Assembly (NCBI GenBank): GCA_018241125.1
Contig: JAFEEL010000031.1
Location: 1-64,000, forward strand
Source of the DNA: Pseudomonadota bacterium
GTDB lineage: Bacteria; Pseudomonadota; Gammaproteobacteria; Xanthomonadales; Xanthomonadaceae
DNA length: 64,000 nt
Reading direction: 5' to 3'
Shown here one piece after another: positions 52,049-61,007 of the stretch. Both the position numbers and the translations under genes were made by a program. The first letter of the stretch is position 1. Each line of letters begins with the position of its first letter. The notes under the pieces are model-generated. The model made no database searches, was not told where the DNA came from, and was given only the letters and a program-made list of their open reading frames with translations.

Positions 52049-52440
52049 GCCAAGCCTCCGCGGGTCAGCACGCAGGCCCACAACGCGGCTGTGAGCACGA
52101 ACGACAGCGCCACCACGGTCCAGCCGCTGGCGTAGAACTGTTTGATCTCGAAGCCGCGCACGCAATCGAAGGCCAGATGGCGGATGCCGTTGCACAGGTG
52201 GTAGATCAGGCACCAACTGAAGGCCGCCAGCACCGCCTTGCCCGGCAGCGAACCGGCCAGATCCATGAACTGCGCGTAGCGCTCGGGACTGGCGGTGACC
52301 GCCAGCAGCCACCACGCCAGACCGAAAGCGCCGAGCGCCAGCCCGACGCCGGTGACCCGGTGCAGAATCGACAGCGACATCGTGATCTGCCAGCGGTAGA
52401 CCTGCAGATGCGGCGAGAGCGGACGTTGCGGGGTGGCCAT
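52045..52440 (-). CDS. sdhC: Succinate dehydrogenase cytochrome b556 subunit SdhC
   Basis: A 131-residue protein. The N-terminal RPLSPHLQVYRWQITMSLSILHRVTGVGL is the SdhC signature (S-P-H-x-x-x-Y and S-x-x-H-R-x-T-G), and CLIYHLCNGIRHLAFD contains the heme-binding histidine. Three helices. It begins the structural sdh genes, 42 bp downstream of the SdhAF4-type gene. Confidence 0.95.
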   Translation of the reverse strand: MATPQRPLSPHLQVYRWQITMSLSILHRVTGVGLALGAFGLAWWLLAVTASPERYAQFMDLAGSLPGKAVLAAFSWCLIYHLCNGIRHLAFDCVRGFEIKQFYASGWTVVALSFVLTAALWACVLTRGGLA

Positions 52441-52482
52441 CGTGGGGTGTCCGTGAGGTGCGCGGCGATGTTGCCGGCGCGA

Positions 52483-52677
52483 TCAGAAGTCTATGCAGCG
52501 GCCGTTCTTTTCCCAGTCGCCAAAGCGGGTCGGCTCGGGCCCGTTGCGACCGCCAAACTCCGGCGCCCGCGCTTCGCCCGAACCTTGCGCCTGGGCCGCG
52601 CCGGGATCGGCGGCGGCAGGTTCTGCAGCCGTCGTTGGTGCTTGTGGGGCAACAGCGCTTGATGTTTGCTCTATCAT
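52483..52677 (-). CDS. DUF1674 / SdhAF4-type succinate dehydrogenase assembly factor
   Basis: A 64-residue protein. The first 38 residues are low-complexity Ala/Pro. The last 25 contain EFGGRNGPEPTRFGDWEKNG and RCIDF, the DUF1674 motif shared with eukaryotic SDHAF4, which binds flavinylated SdhA and protects it before SdhB joins. Its position as first gene of the sdh run supports that role. It diverges from ygfZ with 38 bp between. Confidence 0.85.
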   Translation of the reverse strand: MIEQTSSAVAPQAPTTAAEPAAADPGAAQAQGSGEARAPEFGGRNGPEPTRFGDWEKNGRCIDF

Positions 52678-52715
52678 CGAATACTCGCCTCAACCTTTGA
52701 AGTGTAAGACCGGCG

Positions 52716-53591
52716 ATGATGACAGACAAGCAAGACGCACCCTGCACCGAATTCGTAATGCCCGGATGGCAGCTGCTGGAAGTGTCTGGTGCCGATGCCG
52801 CGGCCTTTGTGCACGCGCAGACGATGAACGACGTGCGCGCCCTCGCATCGGGCCGCTGGCAATGGAACGGCTGGCTCACACCCAAGGGCCGCGTGATCAC
52901 GTTGTTCGCGCTGGCGATGCTCGATACGCAGCGTTTCTGGCTGATCGTCCCCGATTTTTCGGCAGCCGAACTGGCCGCGCGCCTGCAACGTTTCGTGTTC
53001 CGCAGCAAGCTGCGTTTGCTGGTGCGCGAGGATGCCTGCGTGAGCGGTGCGTTCGTCGCTGCGGCCGACGCGCAAGGTGCGCAGTTCGCCCACGACATCA
53101 CCAGCGGCGGCGAAAGCGCGACGTTCGATTGGGGTGGCGCCGGCGGGGCGCGCAGTCTGCGCGTGGCCATCGGTGCCGGCGCTGGCACGGCGCAGGACTG
53201 GCCGGAGGCCGTCGCACGCTGGAACGCCTACGACCTCAGTCACGGCCTGCCACACCTGCCAGAGGCGCAACGCGAAGCGTGGACGCCGCAGATGCTGTCA
53301 CTGGATCGCCTGCACGCCTTCAGCCTGAAAAAAGGCTGCTACCCGGGCCAGGAAATCGTCGCGCGCACGCACTTTCTCGGCCAGGCCAAGCGCGAGCTGG
53401 TGCGCGTGGCCGGATCAAATCTTGCAGCGGGCGCGCACGTGCTCGCCGACGGCGGTACGCTGGGCAGCGTGGTCGTGGCCACGCACGACGAGGCGCTGGC
53501 GGTGCTGGCCGTGGAACGCCCGCCATCGGGCTGGAGCTGCGCCGGCACGCCCTGCCACCAGCGCCCGTTGCTGGATGGGCTGGCGCGGTGA
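52716..53591 (+). CDS. ygfZ: Folate-binding protein YgfZ (Fe-S cluster repair)
   Basis: A 291-residue tetrahydrofolate-binding protein of the GcvT fold. The diagnostic KGCYPGQEIVAR, with the functional cysteine, is at about residues 206-217, preceded by LSLDRLHAFSLK. It helps maintain certain Fe-S enzymes. Two ATGs in a row (52716, 52719) are possible starts. It diverges from the sdh run, a plausible functional link since SdhB has three Fe-S clusters. Confidence 0.93.
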   Translation: MMTDKQDAPCTEFVMPGWQLLEVSGADAAAFVHAQTMNDVRALASGRWQWNGWLTPKGRVITLFALAMLDTQRFWLIVPDFSAAELAARLQRFVFRSKLRLLVREDACVSGAFVAAADAQGAQFAHDITSGGESATFDWGGAGGARSLRVAIGAGAGTAQDWPEAVARWNAYDLSHGLPHLPEAQREAWTPQMLSLDRLHAFSLKKGCYPGQEIVARTHFLGQAKRELVRVAGSNLAAGAHVLADGGTLGSVVVATHDEALAVLAVERPPSGWSCAGTPCHQRPLLDGLAR

Positions 53592-53652
53592 GCTACAGCG
53601 ATCGTTCCGCGCCAACGCGCGTCTGGCCACTGGCATCACCGGGAGAATCACC

Positions 53653-53961
53653 ATGAAGATTCCGCTACTGCTGCTCTCCGGCTGGGCGCTGATGCTGCCC
53701 GCCAGCGCCGCCCTGCCGCCGCAATACCAGAACGCCAAGGACCTCGACGTGATGGTCGGCTATCTCAAGGCGCACGAGGCCGTCATGGCCACTTTCACAT
53801 CCATCGACCTCCAGCACTTCGTCATCCATTTCGGTGCCGACTGCCAGATCGTGTTCGGACGCGCCTACAAACCCAAGCCGGCCGGCTGGGTGGGGCCGGC
53901 CGATCCGCTGGAGTTCAAGCGCAGCACCTGCCGGGTGGACGCGGATCTGGGCACGGGCTGA
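53653..53961 (+). CDS. Small exported protein, unrecognised
   Basis: A 102-residue protein with a clear signal peptide (MKIPLLLLSGWALMLPASA, cleavage before ALPPQY). The mature part is about 83 residues with two cysteines (ADCQIVF and STCRVDA) that could form a disulfide, and the segment KDLDVMVGYLKAHEAVMATF. The start has GGGAGA six bases upstream. I do not recognise a family. It is 61 bp after ygfZ. Confidence 0.75.
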   Translation: MKIPLLLLSGWALMLPASAALPPQYQNAKDLDVMVGYLKAHEAVMATFTSIDLQHFVIHFGADCQIVFGRAYKPKPAGWVGPADPLEFKRSTCRVDADLGTG

Positions 53962-54088
53962 ATCGACGCTGACACCGCGCATCCGGTCGCCACACGCCCG
54001 TAGCGCACGCCGACGGAATCCGGGCGCACCAACGGCAATGTTTTTCGATACAGTCCCGGCGGTCGCCTGCCGATCTCCGGGAACCTCC

Positions 54089-54280
54089 ATGCGCCGATGG
54101 TTGTTGTTGATCCCGTTCGTCGCCACGCTCACGGTGCCGATCTACAACCGCACCACGCCTGCGCTGTGGGGCTTTCCGTTTTTCTACTGGTACCTGTTTG
54201 CCTGCCTGCTGGCGCTGCCGCCCTTGCTGTGGTTCGTCGATCGCGGTATGCGATCGCAGCCACCGGGCCCGCGCCAATGA
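54089..54280 (+). CDS. DUF3311 small membrane protein
   Basis: A 63-residue protein of two helices (RWLLLIPFVATLTVPIYN and FPFFYWYLFACLLALPPLLWFV) with the DUF3311 pattern P-x-Y-N-R-x-x-P-x-x-x-G-x-P-F-F-Y-W-Y. Such proteins are regularly encoded just before an SSS-family permease, as here, with stop and start overlapping (ATGA). They are probably an accessory subunit of the transporter. ATG 54089 follows GGGAA. Confidence 0.88.
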   Translation: MRRWLLLIPFVATLTVPIYNRTTPALWGFPFFYWYLFACLLALPPLLWFVDRGMRSQPPGPRQ

Positions 54281-55806
54281 GCGTCGCGCCCGCCGATAGC
54301 GGCATCCACTGGACGGCGTGGGCGGTGTTCGCGGCATTCTTCGCACTGGTCACCGTTTTGGGATTTCTGGCGGCGCGCTGGAAGCAGGCCGATCTGAACC
54401 ACCTGCACGAATGGGGTCTGGGCGGACGGCGCTTCGGCACCGTCATCACCTGGTTTCTGCTCGGCGGCGATCTGTACACCGCCTACACCGTGATCGCAGT
54501 GCCGGCGCTGGTGTATGCGACCGGTGCCTATGGGTTTTTTGCGATGCCCTACACCATCGTGGCGTTTCCGATTTTCTTCGTGCTGATGCCGCGGCTGTGG
54601 AACGTCTGCCGTCGCCACGACTGCATCACCGTGGCCGACTTCGCACAGGTGCGCTACGGCAGCCGCTGGCTGGCGCTGGCGGTGGCGCTGACCGGCGTGC
54701 TGGCGACCATGCCCTACATCGCCTTGCAACTGGTGGGCATGCAGGTGGTGTTCGAGACGATGGGCTTCGGCGGCGTCACGCATGGCGCGGAAATCGCCCT
54801 GCTGGTGGCCTTCGTCGTGCTGGCGCTGTACACCTACACCAGCGGTCTGCGCGCGCCGGCGATGATCGCCTTCGTCAAGGACGCGATGATCTACGTGTTC
54901 GTGATCGCCGCGGTCATCGTCATCCCGATCCAGCTCGGCGGCTATGGCGCGATCTTCACCGCCGCCGAGCAGGCATTCGCGCAGCGCGGCGGCACGGCCG
55001 GCATCGTGCTGCAACCGGCGAAGGCGATGGCCTTCGCCAGCCTCGCACTGGGTTCGGCGATGGCGCTGATGCTCTACCCGCACGCGGCCACCGGCGTGCT
55101 GGCTGCCGATGGCCCGCGCACGATCCGCCGCAACGCCATGCTGCTGCCGGCCTACAGCGTGATGCTGGGGCTGATCGCCTTGCTCGGATACATGGCAATC
55201 GCCGCGCACGTGCCCGCCAAGGGCACCGCCATCGTGCCGGCGCTGGTGTTGCAAAGTTTTCCGGAATGGTTCGCGGGGTTCTGCTTTGCGGCCATCGCGC
55301 TGGGTGCGCTGGTGCCGGCGGCGATCATGTCGATCGGCGCGGCCAATCTGGTCACCCGCAACATCTGGCGGCCCTTCGTCGATGCGGCGATGGGCGCGCA
55401 ACGCGAATCGGCCATCGCCAAGGTCACTTCGCTGGTGGTCAAGTTCGGCGCGCTGGCATTCGTGGTGTTTCTGCCGCTGGAATACGCGATCAACCTGCAA
55501 CTGCTCGGCGGCATCTGGATTTTGCAGATATTCCCGGCGGTCGCCTTCGGCTTGTACACGCGCTGGTTCCGTGCGCAGGCGCTGCTTGTCGGCTGGGCGG
55601 TCGGCATGCTGCTGGGCACGATGCTGAGCTGGATGCAGGGCATGAAACCGATCTATCCGCTGCCGGGCATCGGTGGCGTCTACATCGGCCTGATCGCGTT
55701 GCTGGCCAACGTCGGCGTTGCCGCGCTGTGGACGGCGCTGGCGAACGCACGCGGCATCGTGCCGGCGGCCGACCCCACCGCAGAGGGCGATTACGCCGAC
55801 GCCTGA
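54277..55806 (+). CDS. Sodium:solute symporter (SSS) family permease
   Basis: A 509-residue polytopic transporter with about 13 helices. The N-terminal region HEWGLGGRRFGTVITWFLLGGDLYTAYTV is the SSS motif region, and GALVPAAIMSIGAANLVTRNIWRPF is the conserved helix-loop of the family. With DUF3311 it resembles monocarboxylate or pantothenate-type SSS pairs, but the substrate cannot be assigned from sequence alone. Confidence 0.9.
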   Translation: MSVAPADSGIHWTAWAVFAAFFALVTVLGFLAARWKQADLNHLHEWGLGGRRFGTVITWFLLGGDLYTAYTVIAVPALVYATGAYGFFAMPYTIVAFPIFFVLMPRLWNVCRRHDCITVADFAQVRYGSRWLALAVALTGVLATMPYIALQLVGMQVVFETMGFGGVTHGAEIALLVAFVVLALYTYTSGLRAPAMIAFVKDAMIYVFVIAAVIVIPIQLGGYGAIFTAAEQAFAQRGGTAGIVLQPAKAMAFASLALGSAMALMLYPHAATGVLAADGPRTIRRNAMLLPAYSVMLGLIALLGYMAIAAHVPAKGTAIVPALVLQSFPEWFAGFCFAAIALGALVPAAIMSIGAANLVTRNIWRPFVDAAMGAQRESAIAKVTSLVVKFGALAFVVFLPLEYAINLQLLGGIWILQIFPAVAFGLYTRWFRAQALLVGWAVGMLLGTMLSWMQGMKPIYPLPGIGGVYIGLIALLANVGVAALWTALANARGIVPAADPTAEGDYADA

Positions 55807-55936
55807 TTGCGGCACATCGGCCGATGCACAGCGGCCTGCGGGGCTGGCCCGCGTCGGGCAAGGATGGAGTAGGCTGGACGGCAGGTCGCCGGCGTGCATC
55901 GGTGCGGCGGCGCCAGCAACGGGGGCTTGCGTGGAC

Positions 55937-56317
55937 ATGAACGCTGCGTCCGACGATCGCTTCACCTTGGTCGATGGCATCGCCGTGGCCCGCATCGAGG
56001 GGCGAGTATCGGCGCAGCAGGTGATCGGCTGGGTCGGCGAAACGCTCGCTCAAGCCAGGCGGGCCCGGCTCGATCGGGTGATGCTGGTGCTGACCGGGGC
56101 GAGCGGATTTCCGGCGCCCAGCCTGGCCCGGCGCGCGGAGATGATCCGCGGCTGGGCGGCGGCGGCCGGCGATGCCATCACCATGGCGATCGTGTGCCAA
56201 GCGGAGTTGATCGATCCGCAGCGCTTCGGCATCCGCGTGGCCACCAGCCTCGGGCTGCACGCCAACGTGTTCGACCGCGAGGACGCGGCGATGGCGTGGC
56301 TGCGCGGGACGGATTGA
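55937..56317 (+). CDS. SpoIIAA-like (STAS-related) protein
   Basis: A protein of about 126 residues. The alternating beta/alpha pattern (FTLVDGIAVARIEGRVSAQQVIGWV, RVMLVLTGASGFPAPSLARRAEM, ITMAIVCQAELIDPQRFGIRVA, ANVFDREDAAMAWLRGTD) is that of SpoIIAA-like/STAS-type domains. The last segment is strongly reminiscent of the family's C-terminal helix. Role unknown. ATG 55937 or GTG 55931 (with GGGGG upstream) could start it. It runs convergently toward the cyclase gene. Confidence 0.6.
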   Translation: MNAASDDRFTLVDGIAVARIEGRVSAQQVIGWVGETLAQARRARLDRVMLVLTGASGFPAPSLARRAEMIRGWAAAAGDAITMAIVCQAELIDPQRFGIRVATSLGLHANVFDREDAAMAWLRGTD

Positions 56318-56344
56318 GTCAGTCGATGCCCGCGAGCGCCGGGT

Positions 56345-57247
56345 TCAGCCGGCATCGCAATCGAAGTGCACCAATTGCTCGCCATTGAGCGCCGCACCCT
56401 TGCCCAGGCTGATGGTGCCGGACTTGCGCAGGTGCACCTCGTCGCGGCTCAGACGCAACTCGTCATCGGTACCCAGCTTGACCCAAGTGCCATTGGTCGA
56501 GCGGTCGGACAGCACGAAATGGCCGCGCTTGTACTCGATGGTGGCGTGGTTGCGGCTCACCCAGTCGGCCGCCACGGTCACCTTGTTGGTCGATTCACGG
56601 CCCAAGGTGAGCGGGTCAGACTCGGGCGTGAGCTCGATGATCTGATCCTTGTAGCGCAGCACCAGTCGGGTCGGCTCGTTGGGCTCGGCAGCCATCGTGC
56701 GCACCGCGCGCTGCACCGTGGTCATGCCCGAGGTATCTTCCTGCCAGATCACGTCCACGATCTCGATCGGCAGCAGCTTGCCGGCCACCCGCGCGCGCCC
56801 GAGGCTGCGCACCGAGATCGGCGGGCCGGTCAGTTCGCGTAGCGAGGCCGCGGTGGTGACGATCTGCTCGCGCTTGGCCAGCGAGGTCATGCGCGCGGCC
56901 ACGTTGACCGCATCGCCGAACACGTCGTCGTCCTCGAACAAGGCGTCGCCGTGGTGCAGGCCGATGCGCACGGCCAGGTTGTCGCGCACGAAATCGATGT
57001 CGCGCGCCATCTTGCGCTGCATGTCGCAGGCCGCCAGCACGCCCTGCAGCACGCTGCGGAAGGTGCACATGATCTCGTCGCCGATGGTCTTGATGACCCT
57101 GCCGCCGTGCGAGTTGCACACCACGGTCAGCGCATTGAGCACGTTGGCGATCAACCGGCGCGCCTCGACGTCGCCGCGCTGCTCGAACAGGCGGGTGCTG
57201 CCGCTGACGTCGGCGAACAGGATGGTGGCGGGCTGGGTCGATGCCAT
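56345..57247 (-). CDS. Class III adenylate/guanylate cyclase with C-terminal FHA domain
   Basis: A 300-residue cytosolic protein. Residues 5-165 are a class III cyclase domain: first metal aspartate in ILFADVSGSTRLF, lysine and second metal aspartate in VIKTIGDEIMCTF, and transition-state residues in VFGDAVNVAARM. Residues 195-300 form an FHA phosphothreonine-binding domain (LTLGRESTNKVTV, VSRNHATIEY, STNGTWVKLG). The fusion suggests cyclic-nucleotide output controlled by Ser/Thr kinase signalling. No kinase gene is nearby. Confidence 0.9.
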   Translation of the reverse strand: MASTQPATILFADVSGSTRLFEQRGDVEARRLIANVLNALTVVCNSHGGRVIKTIGDEIMCTFRSVLQGVLAACDMQRKMARDIDFVRDNLAVRIGLHHGDALFEDDDVFGDAVNVAARMTSLAKREQIVTTAASLRELTGPPISVRSLGRARVAGKLLPIEIVDVIWQEDTSGMTTVQRAVRTMAAEPNEPTRLVLRYKDQIIELTPESDPLTLGRESTNKVTVAADWVSRNHATIEYKRGHFVLSDRSTNGTWVKLGTDDELRLSRDEVHLRKSGTISLGKGAALNGEQLVHFDCDAG

Positions 57248-57514
57248 GGGGGTGAATGATAGGGCAGCTTGGCTTCCGGGTCATCCTCGATCCCCAACGC
57301 AAAACCCCGGGCGAAACGGCAGTTTCACCCGCCCGGCCTGCGGAAACGCGATGGGATTGGCTAACATGGCGGTTTGCTTGCCGTCTACGGCCCTGTTGCG
57401 GTGTGGCGTTGCGACAGTGCGGGGCGACGTCGATCCGCCCGATTTTCATTCGCCCGATTTACATCCGCCCATCCCCCATCCACCTGATTTCCCACCTCTG
57501 CCAAGGATTTTTCG

Positions 57515-60244
57515 ATGACCCTCCGCATCAAGCCCCTCGCCCTGAGCGTGTTGCTGGGTTGCACCGCGTTCTCCGGCGCGGCAACCACGACCGCTGCCGC
57601 CGACACCCCCGCTGCATCCCATAGCGCCGACACCCCCACTGCATCCCAGAGCGCCGACGTCACCCGCGCCACCCTCGGGAACGGCCTGCGCGTGGTGATC
57701 GTGCGCGACCGCCTGGCACCGATGGTGACCACCCAGATCACCTATCTGGCCGGCGGCTACCAGACGCCCGACGGCCAGCCCGGCAGCGCGCACGCGCTGG
57801 AGCACATGATGTTCCGCGACAGCGCCGGCATGAGCGGCGCCCAGCTCAACGAGATGACCGGCAAGCTGGGTGCGGAAAACAACGCCTTCACCACCTCCGA
57901 CGCCACCCAGTATTACTTCGTGGCGCCGTCGCAATACATGGATGTGCTGCTGCACATCGAGGCCGCGCGCATGCGCGGAGCGCAGTTGACGGAAAAGGAC
58001 TGGGGTCTGGAGAAGGGCGCGATCGAGCAGGAAGTCTCGCGCGACATCTCCAACCCGGGCTATCTGGCGTTCACCGATGCCGAACGCACCTTGTTCGCCG
58101 GCACCGGCTACGCCGAGGACGCGCTGGGCACGCGGCCGTCGTTCGACACCACCACCGGCAAGGATCTGCGCACGTTCTACGACACCTGGTACCAGCCCAA
58201 CAACGCGATCCTGGTGATCGTCGGTGACGTCGATGCGCAGGCCACGCTGGCGCAGGTCAAGGCGCTGTTCGGATCGATTCCCGCACGCGCGGTGCCGGCG
58301 CGCGCGCCGCTGAAGCTGCAACCATTCACCGCCCGCACCATCGCCCGCACCACCCCCGACCCCACCGGCTCGGTGTTGAACCTGTACCGCCTGCCGGGCC
58401 AGCGCTCCAAGGATTTCGCCGCCGCGCAGTTGCTGATGGACGCGCTGGCCAATGCCCGCAGCGGCCTGTCGGAACTGGCCGCGCAGGGCAAGGTGCTGGC
58501 CGCCTTCGCTGGCACCCAGCCGTTCAGCGAGGCCGGCATGGCCTACATCGGCGTGGCCTTCCCCAAGGGCGGCGACGCCAAGACCGCGCAGGCGGCGATG
58601 GACGCGCAGATCGCCGAGGTGCTCAAGAACGGCGTACCGGCCGACCTGATCGAAGCGGCGCGCCGCGCCGAGCTGGCGCAGTTCGAGTTCAACAAGAACA
58701 GCGCCGTCACCCAGGCCAGCGCGTGGTCGCAGGCGCTGGCGTGGCAGGGGCTGGATTCGCCCGACCAGTTCGAACAGCAGATCCGCGACGTGAGCGTGGA
58801 CGACGTCAACCGGGTCGCGCGCGAATGGCTCAAGGCCGACCAGCGCGTGACCGTGGTGCTCACGCCCGACCCGAACGGCAAGCGCCCGCCGGACAGTCAG
58901 GGCTTCGGTGGCTCCGAGAAGTTCGGCAGCGACGACAAGCTCGACGTGCCACTGCCTGAGTGGGCGGCCAAGGCGCTGGCCAATCTCGAAATGCCGCACT
59001 GGACGCTGGCCCCGGTGTCGATGAAGCTGGCCAACGGCATCACCCTGATCGTGCAGCCGGAGACCGTCAGCAAGACCGTCACCGTGGTCGGCCACGTCGA
59101 TCACGACGCCAACCTGCAGGCGCCCGCCGGCAAGGACGGCGTGAACCGCGTGCTCGACGCGCTGTTCGATTACGGCACCGCGACGCTCGACCGCACCGCC
59201 TTCCACAAGGCACTCGACGACATCGCCGCCACCGCGTCGGGCGGCAGCGATTTCCGCCTCGCCGTGCCCAGCGCCGGTTTCGATCGCGGCATGGCGCTGT
59301 TGGCCGACAACGAACTGCGCCCGGCGTTGCCCGCCGATGCCTTCACCGTGCAGCAGCAGACGCTGTCGCGCACGCTGGCCGGCGAACTGCAATCGCCGCA
59401 GTACAAGATGATGCGCGCGTTGACCACCGGCCTGCTGCCGGCCGGCGACCCGGGCCTGCGCGAGGCCACGCCAGCCACCGTGGACAAGCTAACCCTGGCT
59501 GACGCGAAGGCTTACTTCGGCAGCGTGTTCCGCCCGGACATGACCACGATTGTCGTCGTCGGCGACGTGACCCCGGAACAAGCCAAGGCCACGGTCGAGA
59601 AACACTTCGGCGACTGGAAGGCCTCCGGGCCGAAGCCCGACGTGATCGCCAAGCCCATCCCGGTCAACCCGGCCAGCTACACGCTGGTGCCCAACCCCTA
59701 CGCATCACAAGACACGGTGTTCATGGGGCAGGCGCTGGAGGTGGACTTGTCCAACCCGGCGCGCTTCGCGCTGGATCTGGGCAACGACGTGCTCGGCGGC
59801 AATGGCTTTGCCTCGCGCTTGATGGTGGATATCCGCGTCAAGCACGGCTACGCCTACGGTGCCGGTTCGGGCGTGAGCTTCGGTCGCACCCGTTCGACGT
59901 TCTTCGTGCAGTACGGCTCCGACCCGGGCAAGGTGGCCGCGGTCGATACGCTGGTGCAAAAGCATCTGCACGCGATGCAGGACACGCCGGTGAGCAAGCC
60001 CGAACTGGACAACGCCCGTCAGTACGAGATCCGCTCGATCCCGGTCAGCGTGTCCAGCGTGGATCGCATCGCCGACCAGTTGCTGGGCTGGAGCTGGAAG
60101 GGCCTGCCGCTGGATGAACCCATGGTCGCGGCCAGGCATTACTTGAACATGACCCCGCAGCAGGTGCAGGAGGCGTTCCGCAAGTACGTCAAGCCCGATC
60201 ACCTCGTGCAAGTCGTGCAGGGGCCGGATCCGAAACAGCACTGA
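57515..60244 (+). CDS. M16-family (pitrilysin-like) zinc metallopeptidase
   Basis: A 909-residue exported peptidase. A signal peptide (IKPLALSVLLGCTAFSGAA) is followed by a linker with a 27-bp tandem duplication (57599-57652) giving two ADTPAASHS/ADTPTASQS-like repeats. The N-terminal M16 half has the zinc motif HALEH at residues 93-97 and a likely third ligand at Glu173. The C-terminal half (about residues 510-900) keeps the fold but lacks HxxEH, as usual for the inactive half. It probably degrades peptides in the periplasm. Confidence 0.92.
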   Translation: MTLRIKPLALSVLLGCTAFSGAATTTAAADTPAASHSADTPTASQSADVTRATLGNGLRVVIVRDRLAPMVTTQITYLAGGYQTPDGQPGSAHALEHMMFRDSAGMSGAQLNEMTGKLGAENNAFTTSDATQYYFVAPSQYMDVLLHIEAARMRGAQLTEKDWGLEKGAIEQEVSRDISNPGYLAFTDAERTLFAGTGYAEDALGTRPSFDTTTGKDLRTFYDTWYQPNNAILVIVGDVDAQATLAQVKALFGSIPARAVPARAPLKLQPFTARTIARTTPDPTGSVLNLYRLPGQRSKDFAAAQLLMDALANARSGLSELAAQGKVLAAFAGTQPFSEAGMAYIGVAFPKGGDAKTAQAAMDAQIAEVLKNGVPADLIEAARRAELAQFEFNKNSAVTQASAWSQALAWQGLDSPDQFEQQIRDVSVDDVNRVAREWLKADQRVTVVLTPDPNGKRPPDSQGFGGSEKFGSDDKLDVPLPEWAAKALANLEMPHWTLAPVSMKLANGITLIVQPETVSKTVTVVGHVDHDANLQAPAGKDGVNRVLDALFDYGTATLDRTAFHKALDDIAATASGGSDFRLAVPSAGFDRGMALLADNELRPALPADAFTVQQQTLSRTLAGELQSPQYKMMRALTTGLLPAGDPGLREATPATVDKLTLADAKAYFGSVFRPDMTTIVVVGDVTPEQAKATVEKHFGDWKASGPKPDVIAKPIPVNPASYTLVPNPYASQDTVFMGQALEVDLSNPARFALDLGNDVLGGNGFASRLMVDIRVKHGYAYGAGSGVSFGRTRSTFFVQYGSDPGKVAAVDTLVQKHLHAMQDTPVSKPELDNARQYEIRSIPVSVSSVDRIADQLLGWSWKGLPLDEPMVAARHYLNMTPQQVQEAFRKYVKPDHLVQVVQGPDPKQH

Positions 60245-60471
60245 CGTTGCATGCCGCTGGCCTTCCCTCTCCCATCGGGAGAGGGATCGAGGGTGAGGGG
60301 CCGCGAATGCGCTCGCGTTACTCATCGATGAACCGCTTGCGTCCGTTGGATCCATCGGTAATATTCTTGGTCATCTCTCTCACTCCGGTTGGCGAGATTG
60401 AATCGCTTACCCGGGTGTCCGAGAAACAGGGGCAAGATCAGAGGACGCTTGGTGCTGACTGTCAGCGCCCC
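60245..60471. other. Spacer with hairpin after the M16 peptidase gene
   Basis: CCCTCTCCC-ATC-GGGAGAGGG (60265-60285) is a perfect 9-bp stem, probably a terminator-like or dispersed repeat palindrome 20 bp after the peptidase stop. Further right, on the minus strand, an ATG at 60374 with GGAG upstream opens only an 18-codon frame (MTKNITDGSNGRKRFIDE); this may be a remnant of a lost gene. GCTGACTGTCAGC (60455-60468) is another small palindrome. Confidence 0.55.
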
Positions 60472-60651
60472 CTACTTCTCCGGGTGCAGCAGATCGTCCA
60501 CCTTCGCGTGCAGCCCCTCCGTCCACTCGTCCGGGTACTTGTACGCGATCTCATCCAACTCCGCGTCCGTCAACGGAATCGCCTCGCGCGTCCGGTAATG
60601 CGCCGCGAGCGCCAACAGAATTGCCATCCCGCCTTCCAGTCTTTGTGGCAT
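60472..60651 (-). CDS. Small unrecognised protein, 59 residues
   Basis: An open frame from ATG 60651 to TAG 60472 encodes MPQRLEGGMAILLALAAHYR followed by a charged second half containing LTDAELDEIAYKYPDEWTEGL. GAGG lies about seven bases before the ATG, and third codon positions are strongly G/C, which supports a real gene. It is mainly helical and acidic, with no membrane segment or known motif. It lies 53 bp downstream of parE on the same strand, so it may be co-transcribed with parDE. Function unknown. Confidence 0.6.
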   Translation of the reverse strand: MPQRLEGGMAILLALAAHYRTREAIPLTDAELDEIAYKYPDEWTEGLHAKVDDLLHPEK

Positions 60652-60704
60652 CTCGTATCCTCAGGGCAGCGGGTGTGGGCGGCAATGGGCGGTGGCGCTT
60701 CAGA

Positions 60705-61007
60705 TCACTTGCCGTCGTCTGCACCGAACACTGCAGGAAGATCACGAGCGCCGTGCAGGATGCGCACGATCAGTACCGTATCGGGATCGGATTCGAAGAA
60801 GATGACGTAGTGGCCGTGGGCGCAGGATCGGATGCCGTCGCCCAGCTCGAGGTGCAGGCGATAGCCGGGCGGGTTGAGGGTGATGCGCTGACACTGCGCG
60901 CGCAGCTCGCGCACGAAGCTCAGGGCACGCACGGGGTTGTCAGCCGCGATGTAGTCGGCGATGGCCTCGAGGTCTTGCTCGGCCAGCGGGGTGAAGGTCA
61001 AACGCAT
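60705..61007 (-). CDS. parE: ParE-type toxin (RelE/ParE superfamily)
   Basis: A 100-residue toxin. The segments RLTFTPLAEQDLEAIADYIAADNP, RALSFVRELRAQCQRI and HGHYVIFFESDPDTVLIVRILHGARD are the ParE pattern. ParE toxins poison DNA gyrase, though RelE-like activity cannot be ruled out. The ATG overlaps the parD stop (ATGA); a TTG directly upstream is less likely. Confidence 0.92.
   Translation of the reverse strand: MRLTFTPLAEQDLEAIADYIAADNPVRALSFVRELRAQCQRITLNPPGYRLHLELGDGIRSCAHGHYVIFFESDPDTVLIVRILHGARDLPAVFGADDGK

Noticed and set aside
57430-57490. Imperfect repeats of the form CCGCCCGATTTNCAT upstream of the M16 gene, considered as regulator binding sites.
   Set aside because: The units are irregular in spacing and sequence, so a binding-site array is not supported.
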